Below are positions 8,700 to 20,194 of a stretch of 64,000 bases of DNA, in pieces (position 1 is the stretch's first letter; each line of letters starts with the position of its first letter). Source of the DNA: Lentzea xinjiangensis (GTDB taxonomy: Bacteria; Actinomycetota; Actinomycetes; Mycobacteriales; Pseudonocardiaceae); the NCBI RefSeq assembly GCF_900110955.1, contig NZ_FOFR01000013.1, positions 124,001-188,000 of the forward strand, in the 5' to 3' direction. The translations under genes were made by a program, and so were the position numbers. Under the pieces are notes generated by a model that was not told the DNA's origin, made no database searches, and saw nothing but the letters and a program-made list of their open reading frames with translations.

Positions 8700-9137
8700 G
8701 CGCGTGAAGATCTTCTCCGAGATCTCCCGCAGCGACTCGACCTCGGCCTCGCCGAGCAGGTCGAACACCAGCTCGTGCACCGTCTCGGCGTGCGCGGGCG
8801 CGGCGGCCTCGATCGCCGCCCTGCCCGCGTCCGTCAGCACGACGAACGATCCGCGCCCGTCGCTGCCGCAGTTCTCCCTGCGCACCAGGCCGCGTTTCTC
8901 CATCCGGGCAACGTGGTGGGAGATGCGGCTCTTCTCCCAGTTCAGCAACCGGGCGAGCTCCAGCACGCGGACGCGTTCCTCCGCCGTGTCGGTGAGCTGC
9001 ACCAGCACGGCGAAGTCGGCCATCGAGATCTCGGAGTCGGCCGACATCCGCCTGCTCAGATGCGCGTTCAGCTCCCCTTGCATGCGGACATAGGCACGCC
9101 ACGCACGTTGCTGCTCGGGTTCCAACCATCGTGTCAC
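8604..9137 (-). CDS. MarR-family transcriptional regulator
   Basis: A 177-aa winged-helix regulator with the MarR core: RRMSADSEISMADFAVLVQL, recognition helix LLNWEKSRISHHVARMEKRG and wing CGSDGRGSFVVLTDAGRAAI. The GTG at 9137 gives the usual N-terminus; an upstream ATG at 9170 would put the first residues inside the operator. The last 28 or so residues, after the normal C-terminal helix, are encoded in DNA overlapping the GlxA-type gene, an extension lacking any earlier stop. It is divergent from the YceI gene and very likely represses it through the two repeats between them. Confidence 0.88.
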   Translation of the reverse strand: MTRWLEPEQQRAWRAYVRMQGELNAHLSRRMSADSEISMADFAVLVQLTDTAEERVRVLELARLLNWEKSRISHHVARMEKRGLVRRENCGSDGRGSFVVLTDAGRAAIEAAAPAHAETVHELVFDLLGEAEVESLREISEKIFTRLTTGECAAVVARCDADDAVEVVPQESGCPEA

Positions 9138-9156
9138 CGGTCCAGCATACGGGAAT

Positions 9157-9202
9157 AGTTGACACATCATCCAGGTTGCGGCAAAGTAGATGACACTTCA
9201 AC
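9157..9202. promoter_or_regulatory. Two MarR-type operator copies in the marR-yceI intergenic region
   Basis: AGTTGACACATCATC (9157-9171) and AGATGACACTTCAAC (9188-9202) are near-identical direct copies 31 bp apart, each containing TGA-N4-TCA. The first covers a TTGACA -35 box (9159-9164) facing yceI, with CAAAGT 17 bases downstream as a weak -10. Placement over the promoter fits repression by the divergent MarR protein. Confidence 0.6.
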
Positions 9203-9231
9203 CAGTCGAGCAACCCGAAGGACTGAGCACC

Positions 9232-9789
9232 ATGACCACCGCCACGAACCTCTCCGAACTGACCGGCGACTACGTCATCGACGCTTCGCACTCCCGCATC
9301 GGCTTCGTCGCCCGCCACGCGATGGTCACGAAGGTCCGCGGTGCGTTCAACGAGTTCGACGGCAAGATCAAGATCGACGGTGACAAGCCGGAGAACACCA
9401 CCGCCGAGGTGACCGTGAAGGTCGCGAGCATCGACACCCGCAACGCGCAGCGCGACGGTCACCTGACCACCAACGACTTCCTCGACGTCGAGACCTACCC
9501 GGAGATCAAGTTCGTCTCGACCTCCGCGAAGCAGGTCGACGAGGACAACTTCGAGATCACCGGTGACCTCACCATCAAGGACGTCACCAAGAGCATCACC
9601 ATCCCGTTCGCCTTCGAGGGCGTGGCGATCGACCCGTTCGGCAACACCCGCGTGGGCTTCGAGGGCTCGCACACCATCAACCGCAAGGACTACGGCGTCA
9701 CCTGGAACGCCGCGCTCGAGACCGGCGGTGTCCTGGTGAGCGAGAAGGTCGTCCTCGAGTTCGAGATCTCGGCGATCAAGCAGGCCTGA
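9232..9789 (+). CDS. YceI-family lipid-binding protein
   Basis: A 185-aa protein of the YceI beta-barrel family, which binds polyisoprenoids or other amphiphiles. It starts with the typical LTGDYVIDASHSRIGFVARH, continues with the VRGAFNEFDG segment and ends with the GVTWNAALETGGVLVSEKV strand. No signal peptide is visible, so it is probably cytoplasmic, as in most actinobacterial members. The start is the ATG with GAAGGA nine bases upstream; an in-frame ATG at 9190 lies inside the second operator and is unlikely. It is divergent from and presumably regulated by the MarR gene. Its 3' end overlaps the universal stress protein gene by 14 bases. Confidence 0.9.
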   Translation: MTTATNLSELTGDYVIDASHSRIGFVARHAMVTKVRGAFNEFDGKIKIDGDKPENTTAEVTVKVASIDTRNAQRDGHLTTNDFLDVETYPEIKFVSTSAKQVDEDNFEITGDLTIKDVTKSITIPFAFEGVAIDPFGNTRVGFEGSHTINRKDYGVTWNAALETGGVLVSEKVVLEFEISAIKQA

Positions 9790-10567
9790 CGACGGCCACC
9801 GGGCACGGGGCGTGGTGGATCAGGGCCTGCGAGGTCGACCCGAGCAGCATCCCGACGAAACCGCCACGCCCCCGTGAGCCCACCAGGAGGCCGGCCCGAT
9901 CCCCCAGCTCGAGCAGCAGGGGGATCGGCCGCTCTCCCACCACGAGCTGGTCCACCACGACGTCCGGGTACTTCTCCAGCCACCCGGACATCCACGCGTT
10001 AAGCGACGACGACCGCTCGTCGACGTGGGCCATCGCCGCCACCAGCGGCACGCCGGCCACCGCCGCCTCCTCGAAGCCGAAGCCGATGGCCGCGTCCGAG
10101 TCAGGCGAAAGGTCGACGCCCACCACCACGCGTCCGTCATGCTGATGACCACGCACCACCACTACCGGGCATTCACCGTGCATCGACAGCGAAACTGCCG
10201 TTGAGCCGACCAACGCGCCGGTGAAGCTACCCAGTCCATGTGACCCCACCACTACTTCCCGTGCGCGTGCAGACTCCGCGAGCAACACGGGTGTGGGGTG
10301 TTCCATGCGCAAGTCGTGCTCCACGGGCACATCAGACGCTTCGGCCTTCGCCACCGCAACGGCCTGAGCGAGCCACATCCGTCCTTGGTCGTACATCGCC
10401 GACCGCAGCTCACGCGCCGATGAGATGACTCCGGGATATCCGCGCGTCGGTAACGTGTACGCGTGCACCAGTCGCAGTGGCACGGAATGCCGGGCGCAGG
10501 ACCGCGCGGCCCACGCCACCGCGGCCAGGGAACCGTCGACTCCGACGACAACCGGAAGACCTCTCAC
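9776..10567 (-). CDS. Tandem universal stress protein (two UspA domains)
   Basis: A 263-aa cytoplasmic protein with two UspA domains of about 135 and 125 residues. Each ends with an ATP-binding signature of the G-2X-G-9X-GS type: [20 protein letters not shown] in the first and [20 protein letters not shown] in the second. Tandem Usp proteins are typical members of the mycobacterial DosR (DevR) hypoxia regulon. The GTG at 10567 begins directly with [12 protein letters not shown]. The gene is divergent from a DevR-like regulator and has a DosR-box-like GGGGAC element 37-51 bases upstream. Confidence 0.9.
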   Translation of the reverse strand: MRGLPVVVGVDGSLAAVAWAARSCARHSVPLRLVHAYTLPTRGYPGVISSARELRSAMYDQGRMWLAQAVAVAKAEASDVPVEHDLRMEHPTPVLLAESARAREVVVGSHGLGSFTGALVGSTAVSLSMHGECPVVVVRGHQHDGRVVVGVDLSPDSDAAIGFGFEEAAVAGVPLVAAMAHVDERSSSLNAWMSGWLEKYPDVVVDQLVVGERPIPLLLELGDRAGLLVGSRGRGGFVGMLLGSTSQALIHHAPCPVAVVRPA

Positions 10568-10603
10568 CGCTCGAAAACAAGCCCGATCGTCGCAGTGGGC
10601 CGC

Positions 10604-10642
10604 GTGCCGTTGGTCCCCTTCGAGCAGGGACTTTGGGCTACC
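10604..10642. promoter_or_regulatory. Two DosR-box-like elements between usp and the DevR-like gene
   Basis: On the minus strand GGGGACCAACGGCAC (10604-10618) faces usp; on the plus strand GGGACTTTGGGCT (10627-10639) faces the response regulator gene. Both carry the GGGAC half of the mycobacterial DosR consensus GGGACTTNNGGNCC, with weaker second halves. The GGGAC halves are inverted and 9 bases apart. Confidence 0.5.
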
Positions 10643-10651
10643 GTGAGGCGC

Positions 10652-11302
10652 ATGGCGACGCGCGTCTTCCTCGTCGACGACCACGAGATCGTCCGCCGCG
10701 GGATCGCGGACCTGCTCGGCGAGGAGTCCGATCTCGAAGTGGTCGGCGACGCCGCGTCGGTCGCGGAGGCCCTGGCGAAGCTGCCGGGCGCCCAGGCCAA
10801 CGTGGCGGTGCTCGACATCCGGCTGCCCGACGGCAACGGCATCGAGCTGTGCCGCGAGCTGCGCAGCCGGCTGCCCGCCCTGCAGTGCTTGATGCTGACG
10901 AGCTTCGCGGACGACGAGGCCCTGTTCGACGCGATCATGGCGGGCGCGTCCGGGTTCGTGCTCAAGCAGATCCTGGGCGCCGACCTGGTGAACGCCGTCC
11001 GCACGGTGGCGGCCGGTCAGTCCCTTCTGGACGCCCGGACGACCAGCGCGCTGCTGAGCCGCATCCGCCGCGAGCGCGAGGAGGGCGACCCGCTGCGCAT
11101 CCTGAGCGAGCAGGAGCGCACGGTGCTCGACCTCATCGGCGAGGGCCTGACGAACCGGCAGATCGCCGAGCGGATGTTCCTCGCGGAGAAGACCGTCAAG
11201 AACTACGTCTCGCACCTGCTCGCGAAGCTCGGCATGCAGCGCCGCACGCAGGCCGCCGTGTTCGCGTCGCAGTTCCGCAGGGACAACGACAGGCACCGCT
11301 AG
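10652..11302 (+). CDS. NarL/FixJ-type response regulator, DevR/DosR-like
   Basis: A 216-aa two-component regulator. The receiver has phospho-acceptor Asp55 (VLDIRLPDG), switch Thr83 and Lys105; a LuxR-type HTH follows at about 148-205 ([20 protein letters not shown] and [20 protein letters not shown]). This matches DevR/DosR architecture and length. ATG 10652 follows GTGAGGCGC. The cognate kinase is almost certainly the convergent GAF-GAF kinase downstream. The surrounding stress protein, nitroreductase and box sequences support a hypoxia or NO/dormancy role by analogy. Confidence 0.9.
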   Translation: MATRVFLVDDHEIVRRGIADLLGEESDLEVVGDAASVAEALAKLPGAQANVAVLDIRLPDGNGIELCRELRSRLPALQCLMLTSFADDEALFDAIMAGASGFVLKQILGADLVNAVRTVAAGQSLLDARTTSALLSRIRREREEGDPLRILSEQERTVLDLIGEGLTNRQIAERMFLAEKTVKNYVSHLLAKLGMQRRTQAAVFASQFRRDNDRHR

Positions 11303-11340
11303 GCGCACCCGACCTCACCGGCGCTGTCGCGAACACGGTT

Positions 11341-13719
<2,379 letters not shown>

Positions 13720-13720
13720 C

Positions 13721-13777
13721 CCGTGCCCGTCCCCGTCGCGCGGGGGTCTGCGGACTCGCGGCGCGGGACGGGCACGG
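13721..13777. terminator. Bidirectional stem-loop terminator
   Basis: A perfect 13-bp inverted repeat, CCGTGCCCGTCCC at 13721-13733 and GGGACGGGCACGG at 13765-13777, lies between two convergent genes and starts two bases after the nitroreductase-like stop. Confidence 0.7.
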
Positions 13778-13793
13778 CACCACATGGACGCCG

Positions 13794-14951
13794 TCACCTC
13801 GAGAGCACCACCCTCCACAGCAGCCTGGCCAGCTCCGGGTGGCAGATGTCGTTGTGCGCGCCCGCGATCCCGTCGATCCGGCGGATCACCGACGAGCAGT
13901 CGACGTTGTGCACCTGCCCCCTGACCAGGTCGCCGGGAGAGCCGACCTGGTGCCCGTGCGCATAGGTGCCCTGCACACCGTGCGAGCCGATGGCGCCGTA
14001 CTTCGGGTACTCGTCCAGGTCGACCTGCCGGCCCGAGCGCGCGGCCAGCGGGTAGAACCGGCCGATCGCGTGGTCGTGCCGCGAGGTCGTGACGATGATC
14101 GGCCCCGGCACGCGGCCGAGCACACCGCGGAAGTGACCGGAACCCGGTTCGCCGGGAAGCCGTTCGGCGAACGACCACAGCGACATCGCGCCCTGCACCA
14201 GCGTCAGCGACGCGGCGGGCACCACGTTCGCCACGGCGGTGGCGGTGATGCAGCCGAAGCTGTGGCCCACCAGGTGGATGCGCGCCGCCGGGGCGGCCTG
14301 GGCGACGTCGCGGGCGATCCTGGCCGCGCCGCTCTCGCCGAACACCCTGGCGCGGCGCTTCATCTTCCAGAACGTGAGGATCCGCAGCGGCGACAGGATC
14401 CCGCCCAGCGCCGGGTCCTCCAGGCACGCCCGGTAGAGCTGCTCGGCGTCGAACGCCATCCGGTCCTCGCCCGGCAGGTCGGGAACCGAGCTCTCCAGGT
14501 AGTCGTAGGCCTCCTTGACCGCGGCCGACATCCGGCACGGATGGCGTTGCGCGGCTTGGACGATCGTGCGCACCGCGGCGGTGCGGCCCGCACCGCCGCC
14601 GAGGCGCAGGGCCTGCGCCTTGACGAACTCCTCGCTGCGGACGTCCTCGTCGCCCCACGCCTTCGACGGCCAGTGCAGGCCGACGAGCAACGGCGTGAAC
14701 CCGCCGGGAAGCCGGTGCGCCACCGCGCGTTCGGCGCGGCAGTCGGCCATCGTCCTGACCCACTGCCCGTACTGCCGCCGGGCAGCGGGCACGTCGCCGT
14801 TCCACCCGTGGATGAAGAAGAACACGTCGGTGACGCCGGCGCGGGCGTCGCTCACGACGTCCGCGCTGTCGCGCCCTCGCTCGTCGCCGGTCTCGTCGAA
14901 GCAGACGAGGTGATAGCTGATGTCGTGACCTGGCACGGATTCTCGGGACAT
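13794..14951 (-). CDS. Alpha/beta hydrolase, lipase-like, cytoplasmic
   Basis: A 385-aa protein with an alpha/beta-hydrolase pattern: FFFIHGWNGD near residue 47 (oxyanion strand), nucleophile elbow VGHSFGC around residue 235, and later candidates for the acid and His (TTSRHDHAIG and AHNDICHPE). No signal peptide or membrane anchor is seen. The large insertion between the oxyanion strand and the elbow fits uncharacterised actinobacterial lipase-like proteins. The substrate cannot be predicted. ATG 14951 is preceded by GGTGAT. No operon partner. Confidence 0.7.
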   Translation of the reverse strand: MSRESVPGHDISYHLVCFDETGDERGRDSADVVSDARAGVTDVFFFIHGWNGDVPAARRQYGQWVRTMADCRAERAVAHRLPGGFTPLLVGLHWPSKAWGDEDVRSEEFVKAQALRLGGGAGRTAAVRTIVQAAQRHPCRMSAAVKEAYDYLESSVPDLPGEDRMAFDAEQLYRACLEDPALGGILSPLRILTFWKMKRRARVFGESGAARIARDVAQAAPAARIHLVGHSFGCITATAVANVVPAASLTLVQGAMSLWSFAERLPGEPGSGHFRGVLGRVPGPIIVTTSRHDHAIGRFYPLAARSGRQVDLDEYPKYGAIGSHGVQGTYAHGHQVGSPGDLVRGQVHNVDCSSVIRRIDGIAGAHNDICHPELARLLWRVVLSR

Positions 14952-15030
14952 CGCGGATCACCACCACACGAAAAATGCGCCTTGTTCCCGGGTTATCGGG
15001 TCCCCGGCGGTTCACGTGTAGGCCCGGCGA

Positions 15031-15609
15031 TCAGGAAAACCCGTTCGGACCAGGCGATTCACCCCGGTTGCGCCGGTAGTGGCGGGCCGCGCGGACCCTG
15101 TTCCCGCACGACGGAGAACACCATTCCCGACGCGGGTGGTCCTTCACGAAGTACAGCACGCAACCCGGCGCATAACAGGCGCGCAACAGGACGCGGGCCT
15201 CACCGGTGAACAGCTCCACGGCCTCCGCGGCGATCGAGGCGCGTTCGCGGTCGGCGGGCGATCCCTCGCTTTCCTTGTGCCGCACCAGTTGCCCGTCGCG
15301 CACGGTCAGCTGCGGCCACGTGCGGGCGCTCTTCGCCGCACGGTTCACCTCGGCCACGGCCCGGTCCAGGTCACGATCACGCGCGACCGCACGCGTGTCC
15401 TCGGTGAGCACGCCGGCGAGATCGCGCAGCGCCTGCCGCAACGCGCGGAACGCCAGGAGGTCGTCCTCGCCGACCGGCACACCCAGGAAGTCGCGGAGGC
15501 CACCGACCGTGGTCAGGTCGTCGTGCACCTGCGACCGGTTGGCCCAGACGGTGTTCATCAGCAGGACCGGACGGGGCTCGTCGGGCGTCAGCACGTCTAA
15601 CGGTAACAC
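15031..15609 (-). CDS. CGNR zinc-finger regulator (ABATE domain)
   Basis: A 192-aa protein with an N-terminal ABATE-type helical domain ([17 protein letters not shown]) and a C-terminal CGNR zinc finger: CYAPGC...[18 protein letters not shown]. The family consists of stress-linked putative transcription regulators. The GTG at 15609 is chosen; an ATG at 15630 in frame would place the start within the operator repeats. It is divergent from a DUF1348/MOSC operon, and the space between holds three copies of a TCTAACG element, consistent with autoregulation and control of the neighbours. Confidence 0.82.
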   Translation of the reverse strand: MLPLDVLTPDEPRPVLLMNTVWANRSQVHDDLTTVGGLRDFLGVPVGEDDLLAFRALRQALRDLAGVLTEDTRAVARDRDLDRAVAEVNRAAKSARTWPQLTVRDGQLVRHKESEGSPADRERASIAAEAVELFTGEARVLLRACYAPGCVLYFVKDHPRREWCSPSCGNRVRAARHYRRNRGESPGPNGFS

Positions 15610-15641
15610 ATGCTTGCATCCGTTAGACATCCGTTCTAACG
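15595..15641. promoter_or_regulatory. Interlocked inverted repeats GTCTAACGG/CCGTTAGAC
   Basis: GTCTAACGG (15595-15603) and CCGTTAGAC (15620-15628) form a perfect 9-bp inverted repeat. The second arm pairs again with TCTAACG (15635-15641), giving CGTTAGA-N7-TCTAACG. Three half-sites in 47 bp between divergent genes indicate a regulator-binding region, probably for the CGNR protein. Confidence 0.6.
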
Positions 15642-15676
15642 TTTGTGGCGTCATGCAACCGTTGGAAGGATCGGCT

Positions 15677-16111
15677 GTGACCCTCCTGCCCCCGTTCGAC
15701 GCCGACAGCGCCAAGCTGAAGGTGCGAGCCGCCCAGGACGCCTGGAACACCAGGGACCCGCGGCGCGTCGCCGCCGCCTACACACCCGACTCGGTGTGGC
15801 GCAACAGGTCGGAGTTCGTCCGCGGCACTGACGAGATCGTCGCCTTCCTGACCCGCAAGTGGGCGCGCGAGCACGAGTACGTGCTGCGCAAGTCGTTGTG
15901 GGCCTTCGGCGGCAACCGCATCGCCGTGCGCTTCCAGTACGAGTGGCACGACGACGAGGGCCAGTGGTGGCGCAGCTACGGCAACGAGAACTGGGAGTTC
16001 GCCGAGTCCGGCCTGATGTCTCGACGCGAGGCGAGCATCAACGACGTGAAGATCGCCGAGGCCGACCGGCGCATCGATCCCGCTTCCACCCACGACCTGC
16101 CGACGGAGTGA
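15677..16111 (+). CDS. DUF1348 family protein (NTF2-like fold)
   Basis: A 144-aa protein of the SnoaL/NTF2-like superfamily, DUF1348 branch: [20 protein letters not shown], the block [19 protein letters not shown] and the conserved [20 protein letters not shown] with WEF. No catalytic role is established for the family. The GTG at 15677 has GGAAGGA six bases upstream; an in-frame ATG at 15653 sits within the regulatory region. The stop is two bases before the MOSC gene, so the two are one operon, divergent from the CGNR regulator. Confidence 0.85.
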   Translation: MTLLPPFDADSAKLKVRAAQDAWNTRDPRRVAAAYTPDSVWRNRSEFVRGTDEIVAFLTRKWAREHEYVLRKSLWAFGGNRIAVRFQYEWHDDEGQWWRSYGNENWEFAESGLMSRREASINDVKIAEADRRIDPASTHDLPTE

Positions 16112-16113
16112 CC

Positions 16114-16794
16114 ATGCACGTCGAAGCGCTGTGGCGCTACCCGGTGAAGTCGCTGGGCGGCGAGCCGCTGGAGTCCGCCACGTTCACGAACGACGGAGTG
16201 GAGGGCGACCGGCTGGTGCACGTCCAGGGACCGCACGGTGTCCTGACCGGTCGCACGCGGTACGGGCTGCTCACCATTCCGGCCTCGACGGGACCCGACG
16301 GGCCGTTGGTGGACGGTCACCCGTGGGACAGCCGGCAGGCGCACGAGCGCGTGCTCCCGCACGGCGGCAAGCTGACCCGCTACGCCGGGCCGGAGCGCTT
16401 CGACGTGCTCAACGTCCTCGTCGCCACCGACGGCCAGGTGCGGGCGGCCGGCGTCGACGTGCGGCGGCTGCGGCCCAACATCCTGATCGGCGGCGTCGAG
16501 CCCGGCGAGGAGGACACCTGGCCGGGGCACGCCCTGGTGGCCGGCGACGTGGTGATCGGCATGTACCGGAAGCGGGCGCGGTGCGTCGTGACGACGATCG
16601 ACCCCGACACCGGTGCGCAGGACCTCGACGTGCACCGCCGGATCCGGCGCGAGTTCGGTGGCGTGCTGTGCCTCGACAGCTGGGTGCTCCGGCCGGGTGT
16701 GGTGCACGTGGGCGACGCGGTGGAGGTGGTGCCGACCGACGAGCTCCCCGGCCACGTGGGCGGGTGGATCGTCGGCCGGCCCTACGCGGTCTAG
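16114..16794 (+). CDS. MOSC domain protein
   Basis: A 226-aa protein with an N-terminal MOSC_N-like barrel (LWRYPVKSLGGE...GDRLVHV) and a C-terminal MOSC domain (LRPNILIGG, RARCVVTTIDPDTGAQD). MOSC proteins handle the molybdenum cofactor or bound sulfur and include mARC-type reductases and YiiM/YcbX-type detoxifiers. The Cys in RCVVTT is at the position that binds Moco in active members, so a Moco enzyme acting on N-hydroxylated compounds is possible (inference). It is in an operon with the DUF1348 gene. Its stop overlaps the convergent icmF stop by three bases. Confidence 0.85.
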   Translation: MHVEALWRYPVKSLGGEPLESATFTNDGVEGDRLVHVQGPHGVLTGRTRYGLLTIPASTGPDGPLVDGHPWDSRQAHERVLPHGGKLTRYAGPERFDVLNVLVATDGQVRAAGVDVRRLRPNILIGGVEPGEEDTWPGHALVAGDVVIGMYRKRARCVVTTIDPDTGAQDLDVHRRIRREFGGVLCLDSWVLRPGVVHVGDAVEVVPTDELPGHVGGWIVGRPYAV

Positions 16795-19700
16795 ATGTTG
16801 CGGCGGTACTGCCCGCCCACCTCGAAGAACGCCTCGGTGATCTGACCGAGCGTGCAGACGCGGGCGGCGTCCATCAGCACGGCGAACACGTTCTCGTTCG
16901 TCTGCGCCACCTCGCGCAGGCGGGCCAGCGCCTTCTGGGCCTCGTCGCGGTGTGCGGCCTGGAACGCGCGGGTCCGCTCGACCTGCGACTCCTTCTCCTC
17001 CTCGGTGGCGCGCGCGAGTTCGATCTTCACGACCTCGCGCTCGCCGCTCTCCGGCAGGAAGGTGTTGACGCCGATCAACGGCAGCGAGCCGTCGTGCTTG
17101 CGCTGCTCGTAGAGCATCGACTCGTCCTGGATGCGGCCGCGCTGGTAGCCGGTCTCCATCGCGCCGAGCACGCCACCGCGCTCGGAGATGCGGTCGAACT
17201 CCATCAGCACGGCCTCTTCGACGAGGTCGGTCAGCTCGTCGATGACGAACGAGCCCTGCAGCGGGTTCTCGTTCGCGGACAGGCCCCACTCCTTGTTGAT
17301 GATCATCTGAATGGCCATCGCGCGGCGGACGGACGACTCCGTGGGAGTGGTGATCGCCTCATCGTAAGCGTTGGTGTGCAGGGAGTTGCAGTTGTCGTAC
17401 AGAGCGCAGAGAGCCTGCAGCGTGGTGCGGATGTCGTTGAAGTCCATCTCCTGCGCGTGCAGCGAACGGCCCGACGTCTGCACGTGGTACTTGAACTTCT
17501 GCGAACGCTCGGAGGCGCCGTAGCGCTCGCGCATGGCCACCGCCCAGATCCGGCGCGCCACGCGGCCGATCACGCTGTACTCGGCGTCCATGCCGTTGGA
17601 GAAGAAGAAGCTCAGGTTCGGCGCGAAGTCGTCGATGTGCATGCCGCGCGCCAGGTACGACTCGACGTAGGTGAAGCCGTTGGCGAGCGTGAAGGCGAGC
17701 TGGCTGATCGGGTTCGCACCGGCCTCGGCGATGTGGTAGCCGGAGATCGACACCGAGTAGAAGTTGCGCACCTGCTGCTGGATGAACCACTCCTGGATGT
17801 CCGCCATCATGCGCAGCGAGAACTCCGTGGAGAAGATGCAGGTGTTCTGGCCCTGGTCCTCCTTGAGGATGTCGGCCTGGACCGTGCCGCGGACGTTGGC
17901 CAGCGCGAACGCCCTGAGCTCCGCGTACTCCTCCGCACCGGGCTCGCGGCCCTCGGCGGCCCTGAACTTCTCGACCTGCTGGTCGATCACGGTGTTCAGG
18001 AAGTAGGCGAGGATCGTCGGCGCCGGGCCGTTGATCGTCATCGACACCGAGGTGGTGGGCGCGACGAGGTCGAAGCCGTCGTAGAGCGCCTTCATGTCGT
18101 CGAGCGACGCGATGGAGACACCGGAGGTGCCGATCTTGCCGTAGACGTCCGGCGGGGTGTCCGGGTCACGGCCGTAGAGCGTCACCGAGTCGAACGCGGT
18201 CGACAGGCGCGTGGCCGGGTTGCCGCTCGACAGGTACTTGAACCGGCGGTTGGTGCGGAAGGCGTCGCCCTCCCCCGCGAACATGCGCGCCGGGTCCTCA
18301 CCCTCGCGCTTGAACGGGAACACACCCGCGGTGTACGGGAAGAAACCCGGCAGGTTCTCCTTGCGCAGGAACCGCAGCAGCGAGCCCTCGTCGTCGTGGC
18401 GCGGCAGGCTCACCCGGCGGACCTGGTTGCCGGACAACGTCTCCCGCGTCAGCCTGGTGCGGATCTCCTTGTCCCGCACCTTGAACACGAGCTCGTCACC
18501 GGAGTACTGCTCGCGGGTGGACTCCCAGCCGGCCAGCAGGCCGGCGGTGTCGCGGTCGATCGCGCGCCCGGCCTCGTCCGCGAGCTCGGCGACGTCCGCG
18601 ACGGCCTTGCCGGCCGCTTCGAGGGCCTTCTGCGCGGCGGTGAGGTGGGTGTGCGCGCGGACCGCCGCGACCTGCTCCTCGGTCTTGCGGTGGTAGTTCC
18701 TGATGGTGTCGGAGATGTCGCTGAGGTAGCGCGCCCGAGCGGCCGGCACGACCGTGGACGCACTCGTCGACGTCTTGCCGTGGACGGTGGCGAGAGAACC
18801 TTCTTCCACGTGCAGGCCGTGTTCCTTCAGGCCGTCCCGCAGGAACTGGTAGAGCGCGGTCACACCGTCGTCGTTGAACGTCGCGGCGGACGTGCCGAAG
18901 ACCGGCATGTCCTCCCACTTGGCACCGAACGCCTCGCGGTTGCGGACCAACTGCCGCGCCACGTCCCGGCGCGCGTCCTCGGCACCGCGCCGCTCGAACT
19001 TGTTGATCGCCACCGCGTCGGCGTAGTCGAGCATGTCGATCTTCTCGAGCTGCGACGCGGCGCCGAACTCCGGCGTCATCACGTACAGCGAGAAGTCGAC
19101 GAACGGCACGATCGCCGCGTCGCCCTGACCGATACCGGGCGTCTCGACGATGACCAGGTCCGCGCCAGACGCCTTGCACGCCACGATGGCCTGCTCCAGG
19201 CCGTCCGGGATCTCACTGCCCGCACGGCGCGTGGCCAGCGACCGGAAGAACACGCGGTCGCCGTCGAGGCAGTTCATCCGGATGCGGTCACCCAGCAGCG
19301 CGCCACCACCACGGCGGCGCGTCGGGTCGACGGCGAGCACGGCGATGCGCAGCTTGTCCTGCTGGTCCAGCCGGAAGCGGCGCACCAGCTCGTCGGTGAG
19401 CGACGACTTGCCCGAGCCACCGGTGCCGGTGATGCCCAGGACGGGCACCTTGCGGGCGGTGTGCAGCGGTTCCGCGGTCCCGGCCTCGATGTGCGTGATC
19501 GCGCGCGCCAAAGCCTCGTCCGCCCCCGTCAGCAGGGCGTCGTGGCTGAACGGCTCCGTGAGCGCGTGGTCGCACTCCTCGATCATCAGGTTGATCATCC
19601 TGGCCAGGCCGAGCCGCTGGCCGTCCTGCGGCGAGAAGATCCGCGCGACCCCGCGCGAGTGCAGCAGCTCGATCTCCTCGGGGACGATGACACCGCCACC

Positions 19701-20021
19701 GCCGCCGTAGACCCTGATGTGCCCGGCTCCGCGTTCGTTCAGCAGCTCGACCAGGTACGAGAAGTACTCGACGTGCCCGCCCTGGTAGGCGCTGATGGCG
19801 ATGCCCTGCACGTCCTCCTGGATCGCCGCGCCGACGACCTCCGCCACCGACCGGTTGTGACCGAGGTGGATGACCTCCGCGCCCTGCGACTGCAGGATGC
19901 GCCGCATGATGTTGATCGCCGCGTCGTGGCCGTCGAACAGGCTGGACGCGGTCACGAAGCGGACCGGGTTCACCGGTCGGTGCAGCGTGCCGGGCGTCGA
20001 CCCAGAAGAGGACAGCGTCAT
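16791..20021 (-). CDS. icmF: Fused isobutyryl-CoA mutase (IcmF)
   Basis: A 1076-aa adenosylcobalamin enzyme that interconverts isobutyryl-CoA and n-butyryl-CoA, linking valine breakdown to straight-chain precursors. Domain order: B12-binding (residues 20-150, lower ligand His32 in DGHDAAINIMRR), a MeaI-like G-protein chaperone (P-loop GITGTGGSGKSS at 197-208, later NKFERRGAEDA), and the mutase substrate domain (TSGVSIASLDDMKALYDGFD, QGQNTCIFSTEFSLRMMADI). Full-length fused form, as in many actinomycetes. The ATG has no strong ribosome site. Upstream, AATAGT-N10-ACTATT is a candidate operator. Monocistronic. Confidence 0.95.
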   Translation of the reverse strand: MTLSSSGSTPGTLHRPVNPVRFVTASSLFDGHDAAINIMRRILQSQGAEVIHLGHNRSVAEVVGAAIQEDVQGIAISAYQGGHVEYFSYLVELLNERGAGHIRVYGGGGGVIVPEEIELLHSRGVARIFSPQDGQRLGLARMINLMIEECDHALTEPFSHDALLTGADEALARAITHIEAGTAEPLHTARKVPVLGITGTGGSGKSSLTDELVRRFRLDQQDKLRIAVLAVDPTRRRGGGALLGDRIRMNCLDGDRVFFRSLATRRAGSEIPDGLEQAIVACKASGADLVIVETPGIGQGDAAIVPFVDFSLYVMTPEFGAASQLEKIDMLDYADAVAINKFERRGAEDARRDVARQLVRNREAFGAKWEDMPVFGTSAATFNDDGVTALYQFLRDGLKEHGLHVEEGSLATVHGKTSTSASTVVPAARARYLSDISDTIRNYHRKTEEQVAAVRAHTHLTAAQKALEAAGKAVADVAELADEAGRAIDRDTAGLLAGWESTREQYSGDELVFKVRDKEIRTRLTRETLSGNQVRRVSLPRHDDEGSLLRFLRKENLPGFFPYTAGVFPFKREGEDPARMFAGEGDAFRTNRRFKYLSSGNPATRLSTAFDSVTLYGRDPDTPPDVYGKIGTSGVSIASLDDMKALYDGFDLVAPTTSVSMTINGPAPTILAYFLNTVIDQQVEKFRAAEGREPGAEEYAELRAFALANVRGTVQADILKEDQGQNTCIFSTEFSLRMMADIQEWFIQQQVRNFYSVSISGYHIAEAGANPISQLAFTLANGFTYVESYLARGMHIDDFAPNLSFFFSNGMDAEYSVIGRVARRIWAVAMRERYGASERSQKFKYHVQTSGRSLHAQEMDFNDIRTTLQALCALYDNCNSLHTNAYDEAITTPTESSVRRAMAIQMIINKEWGLSANENPLQGSFVIDELTDLVEEAVLMEFDRISERGGVLGAMETGYQRGRIQDESMLYEQRKHDGSLPLIGVNTFLPESGEREVVKIELARATEEEKESQVERTRAFQAAHRDEAQKALARLREVAQTNENVFAVLMDAARVCTLGQITEAFFEVGGQYRRNI

Positions 20022-20024
20022 GGG

Positions 20025-20046
20025 AATAGTTTGACTTCCTACTATT
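20025..20046. promoter_or_regulatory. Inverted repeat just upstream of icmF
   Basis: AATAGT (20025-20030) and ACTATT (20041-20046) form a perfect 6-bp inverted repeat, A/T-rich in very G/C-rich DNA, starting four bases before the icmF start codon. Its position suggests an operator or core promoter element. Confidence 0.4.
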
Positions 20047-20194
20047 GGACGTGCAACCGAGGGTGGCCCAGGTCTCTGTATCGAGCAGGAAGCGGGCTCG
20101 GGCCGAGGGTCGGCCCGGCGGGTGGAGTTCCGGTGGACAGCGGGCCGATGCCGCGGGCGCCGCGGTGCGCGAGGAGCGGACTCGCGCTCGCCGC

